Source of the DNA: Magicicada septendecula
Lineage: Eukaryota > Arthropoda > Insecta > Hemiptera > Cicadidae
Direction: 5' to 3'
Assembly: GCA_034769895.1 (NCBI GenBank)
Contig: CM068372.1
Span: forward strand, 438,902,958-438,966,957
DNA: 64,000 nt
Made by a program: the position numbers and the translations under genes. Position 1 is the stretch's first letter, and each line of letters begins with the position of its first letter. Below are positions 36,167 to 48,482 of the stretch, in pieces. Under the pieces are notes generated by a model. That model searched no databases, was not told the origin of the DNA, and was given only the letters and a program-made list of their open reading frames with translations.

Positions 36167-37109
36167 AGGACTAGGAGTTCAAACACATTGAAGTTGTGCC
36201 TCCATACTTCAAGAGAACGCAAAGAAGCTGGGGATAATAATTATTTTGCTTCTCTTTCTTTGGTCGTAGTCGTCATCCTCTTTATTATTGTTAATCTACT
36301 TCGTCTTCTTCTCCTTTCTCTAGCTGTCTATCTACCACACCGTTTTGATGTTCCCCATTACAATTCTCTCCTCCTCCTCGATTTTTACTTGTGCTTCTTT
36401 TTCTTCTACGTCTTTCCTACTTCTTTTTCTTCTTCTTTAGCCAACAGGTATCTATCTTCCATAAGCGCTTTGATGTTATCCATTCCAATTCTGGTTTTCT
36501 TCTTCTGCTTCATCTTTAGTTAATGCGTGGTTGCTATTGACTTTCCACTTTTCGTGTCCTCGTTCTCTGCAGTTAATCGTGAGGACATTGCAACCGTTTC
36601 GCATTGATCGCGATTGGAACGGTCGAAACATTTGGCAACTTTAAAGTCGATGACGCATCTCGGCCGGGAAAGTTTTATTTCTACTGACTATGTTGTCTAC
36701 AAACCTAAACAGATTGTTAAAGTTGTATATCTTTCCTTGCAGAATTCGTTGCACAAATAGTCGGTTACACATCTGATGTATTTACATATGAGATCGTTGT
36801 TCATATCGACCATACATACTGGCATGTTTTCCGTTAAAATTCCTTTTCTACGGCCACAGTAGACGAAGTTGTGTCAATTACAATTTTCGAACGAACGAAT
36901 AAAAATATTCTGTATAGGCCTATATCATAATATTATAAAGTTCACGTTTAGCTACAGTCCGTTTCTTGATATGTAAATTAATTGACGATGTACTAACGCA
37001 CGGTCAACATATTTTTTTTTCTCTTAATTGAGACACGTTTCGAACAAACGTAGACATTTACTGTTGGACAAATTTAACGCGAACTGTTGTATAATAGTGT
37101 CTGCTTGGT
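36167..37109. other. No gene recognised; C/T-rich low-complexity stretch
   Basis: 36240-36520 is CTT-rich and gives a long plus-strand frame of Leu, Phe and Ser, which is a composition artefact. Within it, TTTTGATGTTCCCCATTAC and TTTGATGTTATCCATTCC about 118 bp apart look like a decayed duplication. Confidence 0.4.
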
Positions 37110-37450
37110 TTATAACTGGTATTGTAACTAATTCTTCTACTCTTCTCCTTTAAGAATTTCAACCCAATATGAGTTTTAGCCTCTTCAATTATTTCTCTCC
37201 ATTCGGCCGTCTCATTACACAGTCTCCTCCATCTTCTTATATCCATATTCCTCAGGTCCTCCTCAACGTCCTCGATCCATCTCTTCCTTGGCCTTCCTCT
37301 TGATCTCCTACCTACTGGTCTCCATTTTAGAATTTTTCTGGGAACTCCGTGTTGTTCCATCCTCATTGTGTGTCCCAGCCAGGTTATCCTTCCACTCTTT
37401 ATAAAGCTTACTAATGTTCCGTGTATTAGATTGTTTATTTCATGATTCAT
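37110..37450 (-). mobile_element. LINE reverse transcriptase C-terminal fragment
   Basis: An uninterrupted minus-strand frame of about 105 codons contains R-I-T-W-L-G-H-T-M-R-M, R-R-S-R-G-R-P-R-K-R-W-I, then D-V-E-E-D-L and a closing E-A-K-T-H-I-G-L. This is the classic end of RTE/jockey-type LINE proteins. The frame starts at about 37450, where homology ends, so the copy is 5'-truncated. Its intact reading suggests limited age. Confidence 0.85.
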
Positions 37451-38616
37451 AAGCCGTCGTTATTTTGTACTGGCCCCAAAAAACTTTTTCACGGTATTTT
37501 TCGTTGTAGATGCAGTTCGTCTATTTGTGTTAATACCCAGGTTGTGCCTAATTAAGATTTGTAATTAGTGACTTCACTTGTATGTTTGTAACAACAATAT
37601 GTACAGACTGCATTTTCGATAAAATCTGTAATTATTCCAACAGTTTGGCTGGCTGCTCTCCAAAGTGCGGGAGCACCTTATCGGATAATAGCAGTACAAA
37701 TACATCGTTTGGCCACAATCGATCGATCGTGGATTTAGGCATTGCAAATGTTCGAACTGCAACCGACAGAAAATTATACTCAAACCCGTCTCAGTATCTT
37801 GTTGCTTGTAACTAAAAAAAAAACTTGCGCGCGCACGCACTCACACGCTGGAGCGCAACAAGTTTCACTTACAAAAAATCACACGGCAGAAGCAGCAGCA
37901 GCAGCTCCATGATTGATTACCACCATTACTGCGCCGTGGATCAACAGGTAGAGGCTGCCATTAACTACTTGTTCGTTTTGTTTACGCGAACGTCTCGTCC
38001 GTGTCGCACTTGATGTGGACAAGCTGTTGCACAGTGTAGACCCCCCCCCTACTGTCCCCCTGCGGTAACTCTTATGTTACCGAGTAATCCTTGTTGTTAC
38101 ACAAACACAGGATGTAAACGATGCAAGGCTAAACAGACGAACATCGAGATAATAATAACAGTTTTATGTGAAACAAAAATAAAACTAATCAGCTGACTAA
38201 CTGACTTCCTTTCGAATTGTAACAAAACAAGACATACTGTAAAACCAAGAGCAACAACACATCCTTCAGATGTGGCAGGGAGATCTGAGCTGACATACAA
38301 ACAACGAGGAAGCCATAGATGTATCCTGATGAGACACAGAAGGATAAGCACAGAGGGATAGTCTCTCCTGGATAAGACGAGGAATGGAGATATCAGACAA
38401 CAGCTAAAAATCGAATCTTTGCACTAGAAGATTAAAGGCAACAAGAGGTGATGCTGCTAACTCGGACTGGACCGTCAACGATTACTGGTCACGGACGGAA
38501 ATAACCAATCACCAGCAGCAACCTTGAAGTATGAACCTAATGGGAAAGGAATGTTGATAGACTGAGGAAAAGATGGCTGTCGGAAAAGGTCAATTTAGGC
38601 CTAATCCGAGGAGTAA
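37451..38616. other. No gene recognised
   Basis: Includes GCGCGCGCACGCACTCACAC near 37828 and a short C-run at 38041. No product recognised. Confidence 0.4.
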
Positions 38617-38647
38617 AGGAAAAGAAGAAGAAGAAGAAAGTGAAAAA

Positions 38648-38678
<31 letters not shown>

Positions 38679-38784
38679 AAGAAGAAGAAGAAGAAGAAGA
38701 AGAAGAAGAAGGCGACGACGACGACGACGACGATGGTGGTGGTGGTGGTGGTGGTGGTGATGATAATGATGATGATGATGATGA
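38617..38784. repeat. Compound triplet microsatellite (GAA)n-(CGA)n-(TGG)n-(GAT)n
   Basis: GAAGAA runs with one break (about 38620-38710), then CGACGA to about 38732, then TGG to about 38758, then GAT/AATGAT to 38784. Long Lys, Ser or Leu runs in translated frames are artefacts of this. Confidence 0.95.
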
Positions 38785-41739
38785 AAAAGACAAGGAGAAG
38801 CCATCAAAGTATCCTGACGAGGTTCTTGACAATCTCCTCTCCTAGTTCCACTTATCCCTTCCTCGTTATCCACTTAGATTCTTTCTCATTGCTACCTCTT
38901 CCTGCACTCTCCTCCAAATACTGTTATCATGTCTTTCTGTGTTATTGTCCCAATGGTCCAGTAATCATAGCGACGCTCAACACATAAAAAGTTTGTGACG
39001 AATCTGACATACGATTGTGTTTTACGATACGATAACTTACGTTCGACAGAATTACGTGAAACAGGATCAATATTGTCCGGTCTGTTAGGCCGTGGTCCAC
39101 AACTTTCGCTTGTAAATCGTCAGACGTTTCGCCTATGCCCGCGGCGACCATCTTATAATATTATTTGATGTAATTGATATTTGTAATGCCTCACGTTCTT
39201 TGGGCGGCAATAATATACGGTAGATTTGGGTGATAATATGCAAATTATTATCATAAATTAATATCTGTAATTTCTTAATTGTTAATGATGTAAGGGTTAA
39301 TGAGTAGACCCTTCATTAGCTAATTACCACCACGTAATTAAGGTACAAATCTACTAATTTACTTAGGTTGCTTCTTTAATATTAAATTATAATAGTGATG
39401 TGACTTGTGAATTACACAGGGTTTACTGAGAATGATGAACGCATTATTGATTGATTGCTTAGGTACTAATTTATTATATGTTAAACATTTTGTATTCAAT
39501 AACAAACATACAAATATCTTCCTGGTACCTGTAAATACATACAACATATATCAAAACATAAATTCCTCCTTAATTGCTTCCTGTAAATACATACAACATA
39601 TAAAATGCATACAATGAATCAAATAATATTATTCTACCTAATGCGTTCATTCACCCAGATGGATGGCTTTAATAGAACATAAATATATATACTGAATGCA
39701 AACTTCTTTTAATAACTTTTCTCATATTTTCTCAGGGTTAGATTCTTGGAAAGAGACAGGACAGTAGTTAATTATGTTAACAAGATCATAAAGAGTTACT
39801 TGATTTAGCTAATCCGTTAATCCATCGGCGCTATCTCCTGGTGATGATGATCGTTGGGGATGTTGCTCCATTGAATGCGATGGTGATGATCACTTTCACT
39901 TGTCACTCACTCGCGTCGCCAACAGAATAGTGTTTTGTGTTATTCTATGTTCACACGCTCTATATTGTCTCCGCGCATATCCATGTTTGATTAAATGTTC
40001 TGTATGTTCTTTGTGTGACTACGCAAAGGTATTATTGTGTGGCTAGTTAATGTTTCCTTTAAATAAAAGTGTCTTGGTTATAGTGATTTATAGATATGAT
40101 TACAACGTTAAAGCACATTGTGAATAACTGTTCGCTATACTGTTTTCTAATATGTAAGCGATTATATACTCTTGGTTAAAGAAAGTTCAGTTCCCATTCG
40201 CGTATTTTGAGAATTCACGGTAGTTTGATATGCCGATGCACTTCGAAATTCGCGTGAATGTTCTTAGTAGAAATACGGCACTTAGTAAACTTGCGAGATT
40301 GTTTATAACATCATAAAGTTAATTACTAGAGTTATATGTCGCACAGATACTTTTGTAGTCCGGTTGAATATAAGACTCCTCGCGAACTGTTCGAGAGTTA
40401 TTATAAGACTTTCAACGTTATTATTTCACTCCCGAAATTTGTAACGTGACTTCTGAAATTTTGTAATACGACTGTCAAAATTTATTATAAGACTGCCTCG
40501 TCCCGCGTTCGACATTTACTTTTTATTAACGTCTCCCTACTAGAAAATTCGTCTCTGGCTTGTCCACGCCTAAGATTACCATGATAGGCTGAAACTCTAC
40601 CCTCTCTCGAAGTCGTTTCCCACCATCTCGAAGTCTTCCAGTCTTCTACCCTCTGATTCGTCCTTCTGTTAGTTGCTATGGAAACGGGCCTCTTTTCCGT
40701 TCTCTCTCGTGAAATACTTTGTCCTGATAGGTAGCTAGAGATGTCCTTTGAGTCGTCTTGTCCAGGCGTCACTCTCGTTCTGGGAAATGCAAGCCATTCC
40801 CCGCGTGTCAATCAACTCATTGTTCGAGTCTCCAGCAAGGGTTTACTCTTAACGTCTCGGTTATTGTTCGTTACAGAAACTCTGTGTCATGGCAATTAAC
40901 AGTTTTCCATCCAGTGTCGACGGTTGTAACCTCCACGCTTTCTCGTCGTAAATTTTAGCTTGTCACTTAGGCGTACATCCCGCTGTGACTTGGCGCTGGT
41001 TCTCTTCATAGTTTGTTGTTTGGATCTTTTCTAAAGACTGCAGTATGTCCTAAACCCTTTGTCTCTCGTCTCGTTTTTTGTAAAGTGACCTCATTCCTTA
41101 GCTGCACCCTCCACACACGCTCGCTTCAATTCTGTGTAAACGTCCGGCCGAGCCAAGTACATTGTTCAAATAGTTACGGTGTCATAATTGTCCGTTGGCA
41201 CGCTCCTGTCAACTCAAGTGTCATTTCTTATTGTTGCCTCGTACTGAACGCGCGTCTATTGTATGATAGGGCGTTAGTTGTCACCTACCCCAATTACTTT
41301 GTTTTATGGCTCTGTTCTTAGAGTCACTGCCACCGTAGCGTGAGAACAACTGGTCAAGCATGAAAATTAAATTTTTAATTTTTTGACTGCTATAATCTTC
41401 ACAGCCTCTCAGCCCGGACAATAGTGTTAATTACATTGACAACTCAGCGATGAGAGTCTGCGTTTTTTGAAACAGAATGTTCAGCTACACAGGACCAGAA
41501 TTGCTTGTCACAGGGGGGGGGCTCCCCCGTTGTTCTCCCATTCGTTAGAGAACTATCTCCAAAGTCTGTTACCTTCAATGTTACCTTGTGAAGCAGCTAT
41601 ATGTCAAGATAACGCCAGCAAGAATGTAAATAATGGAATTTTGAAACGAGTCTGAACAGAACGCAACGTCTGGTAGTTCGAGGATAAGACGGATTCAGGA
41701 AAATCAGGAATCAAAAACTGCAAGAAGTTCAAGTATTCA
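38785..41739. other. No gene recognised; GC-richer patch 40480-41330
   Basis: AT-rich to about 40400, including a small duplication of CCTGTAAATACATACAACAT at 39526-39600. From 40480 to 41330 CpG and GC content rise and frames of about 100 codons exist on both strands, but none has a motif I recognise. A promoter or first exon could be there; nothing shows it directly. Confidence 0.35.
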
Positions 41740-41939
41740 AGCTCAGTATTTAGTCATCATCATCATCATCATCATCATCACCCTCAAGGTTTAAACCAAG
41801 AATGGTTTGTTCTGGACTCAAATAGGCAAATATTATAACTGGTCACTCCAGCGCTTCTTCGGACGTCCCACACCTCTCCGTCCCCTCGGCTTATAGTTGC
41901 ATAGTTGTTTGGGGATGCGGCAGTCATAGCTCAGTATTT
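41740..41939 (-). mobile_element. Severely 5'-truncated LINE end with 12-bp target-site duplication
   Basis: AGCTCAGTATTT at 41740-41751 and 41928-41939 brackets a 176-bp insert. On the minus strand it starts inside the coding end (C-R-I-P-K-Q, N-Y-K-P, G-R-P-K-K-R-W), then has a short 3' untranslated segment and a (GAT)n tail, seen as CAT repeats at 41757-41780. Sequence matches the LINE ends at 27.3 and 28.6 kb. This is a textbook target-primed insertion that stopped very early. Confidence 0.9.
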
Positions 41940-42231
41940 TGTGAAACGCCAGTTCGTGAGATAGACGAAAGAATTGATAAGCTACAAGCCAAGGACGAAG
42001 CACACAAGAAGTAAACAGAATTTAGTGAAATAAGGGAACGAGATGAATATCAATAAAATAATTTGCCGTACGATAAGATAAGGGACAGTACAGTACAATT
42101 GCGAAGTGGGAAAAAAAATGTGACATAAAAATTGGAATCCCTAGAAATGGATTAATTCAGAAGAAGTTGCAGGATATCGAAACTGCATACAGCTTAAGGC
42201 TGATACGAAAAATATATTGAAGGGAGACGCT

Positions 42232-45200
42232 GATGTGAAAGTAACTAAAAAGACTTCAGTTACCGATACATGCAACTGGTGACAGGACCCGATCCGCAAG
42301 AGGCGGGATGTGAAAGTAACTAAAAAGACTTCAGTTACCGATCCATGCAACTGGTGACAGGACCCAAACCGCAAGAGGCGGGATGTGAAAGTAACTAAAA
42401 AGACTTCAGTTACCGATCCATGCAGCTGGTGACAGGACCCGATCCGCAAGAGGCGGGATGTGAAAGTAACTAAAAAGACTTCAGTTACCGATCCATGCAA
42501 CTGGTGACAGGACCCGATCCGCAAGAGGCGGGATGTGAAAGTAACTAAAAAGACTTCAGTTACCGATCCATGCAGCTGGTGACAGGACCCGATCCGCAAG
42601 AGGCGGGATGTGAAAGTAACTAAAAAGACTTCAGTTACCGATCCATGCAACTGGTGACAGGACCCAAACCGCAAGAGGCGGGATGTGAAAGTAACTAAAA
42701 AGACTTCAGTTACCGATTCATGCAGCAGGTGACAGGACCCGATCCGCAAGAGGCGGGATGTGAAAGTAACTAAAAAGACTTCAGTTACCGATCCATGCAG
42801 CTGGTGACAGGACCCGATCCGCAAGAGGCGGGATGTGAAAGTAACTAAAAAGACTTCAGTTACCGATCCATGCAACTGGTGACAGGACCCAAACCGCAAG
42901 AGGCGGGATGTGAAAGTAACTAAAAAGACTTCAGTTACCGATACATGCAACTGGTGACAGGACCCAATCCGCAAGAGGCGGGATGTGAAAGTAACTAAAA
43001 AGACTTCAGTTACCGATCCATGCAACTGGTGACAGGACCCAAACCGCAAGAGGCGGGATGTGAAAGTAACTAAAAAGACTTCAGTTACCGATCCATGCAA
43101 CTGGTGACAGGACCCAATCCGCAAGAGGCGGGATGTGAAAGTAATTAATAAGACTTCAGTTACCGATCCATGCAACTGGTGACAGGACCCGATCCGCAAG
43201 AGGCGGGATGTGAAAGTAACTAAAAAGACTTCAGTTACCGATCCATGCAACTGGTGACAGGACCCAAACCGCAAGAGGCGGGATGTGAAAGTAACTAAAA
43301 AGACTTCAGTTACCGATCCATGCAGCTGGTGACAGGACCCGATCCGCAAGAGGCGGGATGTGAAAGTAACTAAAAAGACTTCAGTTACCGATCCATGCAA
43401 CTGGTGACAGGACCCGATCCGCAAGAGGCGGGATGTGAAAGTAACTAAAAAGACTTCAGTTACCGATCCATGCAGCTGGTGACAGGACCCGATCCGCAAG
43501 AGGCGGGATGTGAAAGTAACTAAAAAGACTTCAGTTACCGATCCATGCAACTGGTGACAGGACCCGATCCGCAAGAGGCGGGATGTGAAAGTAACTAAAA
43601 AGACTTCAGTTACCGATCCATGCAGCTGGTGACAGGACCCGATCCGCAAGAGACGGGATGTGAAAGTAACTAAAAAGACTTCAGTTACCGATCCATGCAG
43701 CTGGTGACAGGACCCGATCCGCAAGAGGCGGGATGTGAAAGTAACTAAAAAGACTTCAGTTACCGATCCATGCAACTGGTGACAGGACCCAAACCGCAAG
43801 AGGCGGGATGTGAAAGTAACTAAAAAGACTTCAGTTACCGATCCATGCAGCTGGTGACAGGACCCGATCCGCAAGAGGCGGGATGTGAAAGTAACTAAAA
43901 AGACTTCAGTTACCGATCCATGCAACTGGTGACAGGACCCAAACCGCAAGAGGCGGGATGTGAAAGTAACTAAAAAGACTTCAGTTACCGATCCATGCAA
44001 CTGGTGACAGGACCCAATCCGCAAGAGGCGGGATGTGAAAGTAACTAAAAAGACTTCAGTTACCGATCCATGCAACTGGTGACAGGACCCAAACCGCAAG
44101 AGGCGGGATGTGAAAGTAACTAAAAAGACTTCAGTTACCGATCCATGCAATTGGTGACAGGACCCGAACCGCAAGACGCGGGATGTGAAAGTAACTAAAA
44201 AGACTTCAGTTACCGATCCATGCAGCTGGTGACAGGACCCGATCCGCAAGAGGCGGGATGTGAAAGTAACTAAAAAGACTTCAGTTACCGATCCATGCAA
44301 CTGGTGACAGGACCCAATCCGCAAGAGGCGGGATGTGAAAGTAACTAAAAAGACTTCAGTTACCGATCCATGCAACTGGTGACAGGACCCAAACCGCAAG
44401 AGGCGGGATGTGAAAGTAACTAAAAAGACTTCAGTTACCGATCCATGCAACTGGTGACACGACCCAAACCGCAAGAGGCGGGATGTGAAAGTAACTAAAA
44501 AGACTTCAGTTACCGATCCATGCAACTGGTGACAGGACCCAAACCGCAAGAGGCGGGATGTGAAAGTAACTAAAAAGACTTCAGTTACCGATCCATGCAA
44601 CTGGTGACAGGACCCAAACCGCAAGAGGCGGGATGTGAAAGTAACTAAAAAGACTTCAGTTACCGATCCATGCAACTGGTGACAGGACCCAAACCGCAAG
44701 AGGCGGGATGTGAAAGTAACTAAAAAGACTTCAGTTACCGATCCATGCAACTGGTGACAGGACCCAAACCGCAAGAGGCGGGATGTGAAAGTAACTAAAA
44801 AGACTTCAGTTACCGATCCATGCAACTGGTGACAGGACCCAAACCGCAAGAGGCGGGATGTGAAAGTAACTAAAAAGACTTCAGTTACCGATCCATGCAG
44901 CTGGTGACAGGACCCGATCCGCAAGAGGCGGGATGTGAAAGTAACTAAAAAGACTTCAGTTACCGATCCATGCAACTGGTGACAGGACCCAAACCGCAAG
45001 AGGCGGGATGTGAAAGTAACTAAAAAGACTTCAGTTACCGATCCATGCAACTGGTGACAGGACCCAAACCGCAAGAGGCGGGATGTGAAAGTAACTAAAA
45101 AGACTTCAGTTACCGATCCATGCAACTGGTGACAGGACCCAATCCGCAAGAGGCGGGATGTGAAAGTAACTAAAAAGACTTCAGTTACCGATCCATGCAA

Positions 45201-46890
45201 CTGGTGACAGGACCCAATCCGCAAGAGGCGGGATGTGAAAGTAACTAAAAAGACTTCAGTTACCGATCCATGCAATTGGTGACAGGACCCAAACCGCAAG
45301 AGGAGGGATGTGAAAGTAACTAAAAAGACTTCAGTTACCGATCCATGCAACTGGTGACAGGACCCAAACCGCAAGAGGCGGGATGTGAAAGTAACTAAAA
45401 AGACTTCAGTTACCGATCCATGCAACTGGTGACAGGACCCAATCCGCAAGAGGCGGGATGTGAAAGTAACTAAAAAGACTTCAGTTACCGATCCATGCAA
45501 CTGGTGACAGGACCCAAACCGCAAGAGGCGGGATGTGAAAGTAACTAAAAAGACTTCAGTTACCGATCCATGCAACTGGTGACAGGACCCAATCCGCAAG
45601 AGGCGGGATGTGAAAGTAACTAAAAAGACTTCAGTTACCGATCCATGCAACTGGTGACAGGACCCAATCCGCAAGAGGCGGGATGTGAAAGTAACTAAAA
45701 AGACTTCAGTTACCGATCCATGCAACTGGTGACAGGACCCAAACCGCAAGAGGCGGGATGTGAAAGTAACTAAAAAGACTTCAGTTACCGATCCATGCAA
45801 CTGGTGACACAGGACCCAATCCGCAAGAGGCGGGATGTGAAAGTAACTAAAAAGACTTCAGTTACCGATCCATGCAACTGGTGACAGGACCCAAACCGCA
45901 AGAGGCGGGATGTGAAAGTAATTAAAAAGACTTCAGTTACCGATCCATGCAACTGGTGACAGGACCCAAACCGCAAGAGGGGGGATGTGAAAGTAACTAA
46001 AAAGACTTCAGTTACCGATCCATGCAACTGGTGACAGGACCCAAACCGCAAGAGGCGGGATGTGAAAGTAATTAAAAAGACTTCAGTTACCGATCCATGC
46101 AACTGGTGACAGGACCCAAACCGCAAGAGGCGGGATGTGAAAGTAACTAAAAAGACTTCAGTTACCGATCCATGCAACTGGTGACAGGACCCAATCCGCA
46201 AGAGGCGGGATGTGAAAGTAACTAAAAAGACTTCAGTTACCGATCCATGCAACTGGTGACAGGACCCAATCCGCAAGAGGCGGGATGTGAAAGTAACTAA
46301 AAAGACTTCAGTTACCGATCCATGCAACTGGTGACAGGACCCAATCCGCAAGAGGCGGGATGTGAAAGTAACTAAAAAGACTTCAGTTACCGATCCATGC
46401 AACTGGTGACAGGACCCAAACCGCAAGAGGCGGGATGTGAAAGTAATTAAAAAGACTTCAGTTACCGATCCATGCAACTGGTGACAGGACCCAAACCGCA
46501 AGAGGCGGGATGTGAAAGTAACTAAAAAGACTTCAGTTACCGATCCATGCAACTGGTGACAGGACCCAAACCGCAAGAGGCGGGATGTGAAAGTAACTAA
46601 AAAGACTTCAGTTACCGATCCATGCAACTGGTGACAGGACCCAAATCGCAAGAGGCGGGATGTGAAAGTAACTAAAAAGACTTCAGTTACCGATCCATGC
46701 AACTGGTGACAGGACCCAATCCGCAAGAGGCGGGATGTGAAAGTAACTAAAAAGACTTCAGTTACCGATCCATGCAACTGGTGACAGGACCCAATCCGCA
46801 AGAGGCGGGATGTGAAAGTAACTAAAAAGACTTCAGTTACCGATCCATGCAACTGGTGACAGGACCCAATCCGCAAGAGGCGGGATGTGA
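42232..46890 (-). repeat. Minisatellite, 62 tandem copies of a 75-bp unit, open in one reverse frame
   Basis: The plus-strand unit runs from GATGTGAAAGTAACTAAAAA through CTTCAGTTACCGATCCATG to CCGCAAGAGGCGG. The array spans 62 units plus two extra bases, an AC inserted at about 45808. Because 75 is a multiple of 3, one minus-strand frame stays open: 1219 codons, then, across the 2-bp insertion, another 385. The encoded 25-residue period contains G-S-V-T-E-V-F-L-V-T-F-T-S and S-C-H-Q-L. The main variants are AAA, AAT or GAT before CCGC, and GCAACTGG or GCAGCTGG; the GCAG form always goes with GAT. I see no promoter or recognisable domain, so I treat it as satellite DNA. Confidence 0.95.
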
Positions 46891-47139
46891 ACACATGAAA
46901 ACCTACTTTATAAATGTTTTTAAAATCTTGGCCAATATACACGTGTCTGAAGTATTTTTAATTTTAACGTTTCATGGAACAAGTGGCTAAGCACTGAGGA
47001 CGGAACAAATGTCTTGAGACGCGTATACATGTAGCCTACGAGTCAACGGAATCACGTGACGGTACAAATAGAATGTAAAATAATAATAATAATGATTGTC
47101 AATCTTTTGCCAAAGTCCTGTGGTTAACTGGCGAAGAAC
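46891..47139. other. Array flank, no gene recognised
   Basis: AT-rich with a short AAT run at 47080-47095. Confidence 0.4.
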
Positions 47140-47225
47140 GTGTCAGTTACTGAATCGTTCTTACACTGAAGATGGCCTCCAGAGAAGAGACCTAAACGTC
47201 TATTCGTACTATGGCCTAATAGCTT
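47140..47225 (+). repeat. Diverged relative of the 19.4-kb foldback right arm
   Basis: CGTGTCAGTTACTGAATCGT, then CACTGAAGATGGCCTCC, then ATGGCCTAATAGC align in order with CGTGTCAGTAAG, CACTGAAGATGGTCTCC and ACGGCCTGATAGCC at 19353-19453. The left arm is not found here, so it is a fragment. It lies 250 bp beyond the 75-bp array. Confidence 0.6.
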
Positions 47226-47783
47226 GAGAAAACTTAATTACGTTCTAACATAATAATATGGGGGTCATCTTTTTGTCTCTTGAGTGTAGGCTGGCTTATG
47301 CGAGCCGTTCGGCGCTATGTGACCAAATTATCACACCACGATACTGTCTCACGTATCCATTTCCAGAGGATGGCGCGACCTGGCAGCTGAAAAATAAACG
47401 TTGATCCTATAGTGCGCCTGGACGTCGAACCATGGCTCTTAAATTTGTATCCCGTTTAGAGTACGAACGCCCCCTCCCCCGTAAAAAAGGTTAAATAATT
47501 GTAAAAAAGATGTTCTTTGGCACGAGACTCTTAAAAAGCAGGTACGTATTTGAGGGGGACGAACGGGACCAGACCCCCCAGAGGGTCGAAAGTTGGTAGG
47601 AAATTTTGTTACTCTCTTAATTTTTAAGCTGATTGATTAATTTCTGGGCTGTGTACGCTAATACAGTACCAACCCTTTGTTGTTTACATGTCTAGAAACA
47701 AGTTTATTACACAGCATTTGCGTGTACGTTTGAAATATGAAATATAGAAAAATCAGTTAAGTCAATAAATATCTTATAAACAT
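47226..47783. other. No gene recognised
   Basis: Mixed composition with several short G or C runs (for example near 47470 and 47555). No product recognised. Confidence 0.4.
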
Positions 47784-48213
47784 TGAATGTTTTAGTGGAT
47801 GGTTAGTGAGGGTCGGTCAATAATAAAACTTTTAGTTATTTTGCGTCGACGTTTCGACAATATTTATTGTCATCTTCAGGACTTGTGTATGAAATACAAT
47901 AGAAATATCAAACATAACGAAACAATTAAATATTTGGGTGAACGTGTTGGTGATGTGAGTGTGTGCGTGCGTATGTATGTATCATTTTTTTATGTGAAGA
48001 CTTAAAAAAGAATGATACATACATACGCACGCACACACTCACATCACCAACACGTTCACCCAAATATTTAATTGTTTCGTTATGTTTGATATTTCTATTG
48101 TATTTCATACACAGGTCCTGAAGATGACAATAAATATTGTCGAAACGTCGACGCAAAATAACTAAAAGTTGTATTATTGACCGATCCTCACTAACCATCC
48201 ACTAAAACATTCA
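47784..48213. repeat. 430-bp near-perfect palindrome (foldback element)
   Basis: Two arms of about 205 bp mirror each other around a short spacer at about 47990-48006. TGAATGTTTTAGTGGATGG on the left end is matched on the minus strand from 48213. Only a few differences occur, for example AAAACTTTT versus ACAACTTTT and CAGGACTT versus CAGGACCT. The arms hold a GTGTGYGTGCGTATGTATG simple tract near the centre and the hairpin core CCTGAAGATGAC...GTCGAAACGTC (47851-47879 and 48118-48146). Frames on the two strands encode almost the same peptide, which is a consequence of symmetry, not a gene. No target duplication is evident. Confidence 0.95.
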
Positions 48214-48482
48214 CTGATTGACGGTCACTAAAAATTTAAGGACTTATAAACATTGTTTCATTACTGCTTATTTTTTTGTCATTGCTTTAATGGGATTTAT
48301 TTCAGTACGTTGTTACACTTTTTTCAGTAACTTTAAAGGTGTAATATTGAATAGTCTTAACTTGTTTTTTTTTCTTTTGTATGAATATGAAGCCAACTCG
48401 AGCGGACCGCATTCTAGATACGTTACTGCTTAAAACAATGGAAAATTGAAGGCAGCTATTAAAAATATTTGACTAGCTCCTG

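Noticed and set aside
36155-36523. 122-residue membrane protein on the plus strand
   Set aside because: The hydrophobic residues come from CTT/TTC-rich low complexity; there is no conserved motif.
38590-38987. Poly-Lys, poly-Ser or poly-Leu proteins
   Set aside because: Products of translating a compound triplet microsatellite in different frames.
40485-40811. 108-residue Arg/Ser/Thr-rich protein on the minus strand
   Set aside because: Open frames of similar length occur on the other strand in the same GC-richer patch, and no domain or splice pattern supports it.
42232-46890. CRISPR-like array or large host gene
   Set aside because: No spacers. The long reverse frame follows from a stop-free 75-bp unit and has no start context, splice pattern or known domain, so I list it only as a repeat and a finding.
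48118-48146. Bona fide hammerhead ribozyme
   Set aside because: The core has one extra base after CUGANGA, and I could not identify a convincing cleavage triplet with paired stems I and III. Kept only as a hypothesis.
47799-48198. Two similar proteins on opposite strands
   Set aside because: They are the same DNA read from each arm of a palindrome, with no independent coding evidence.
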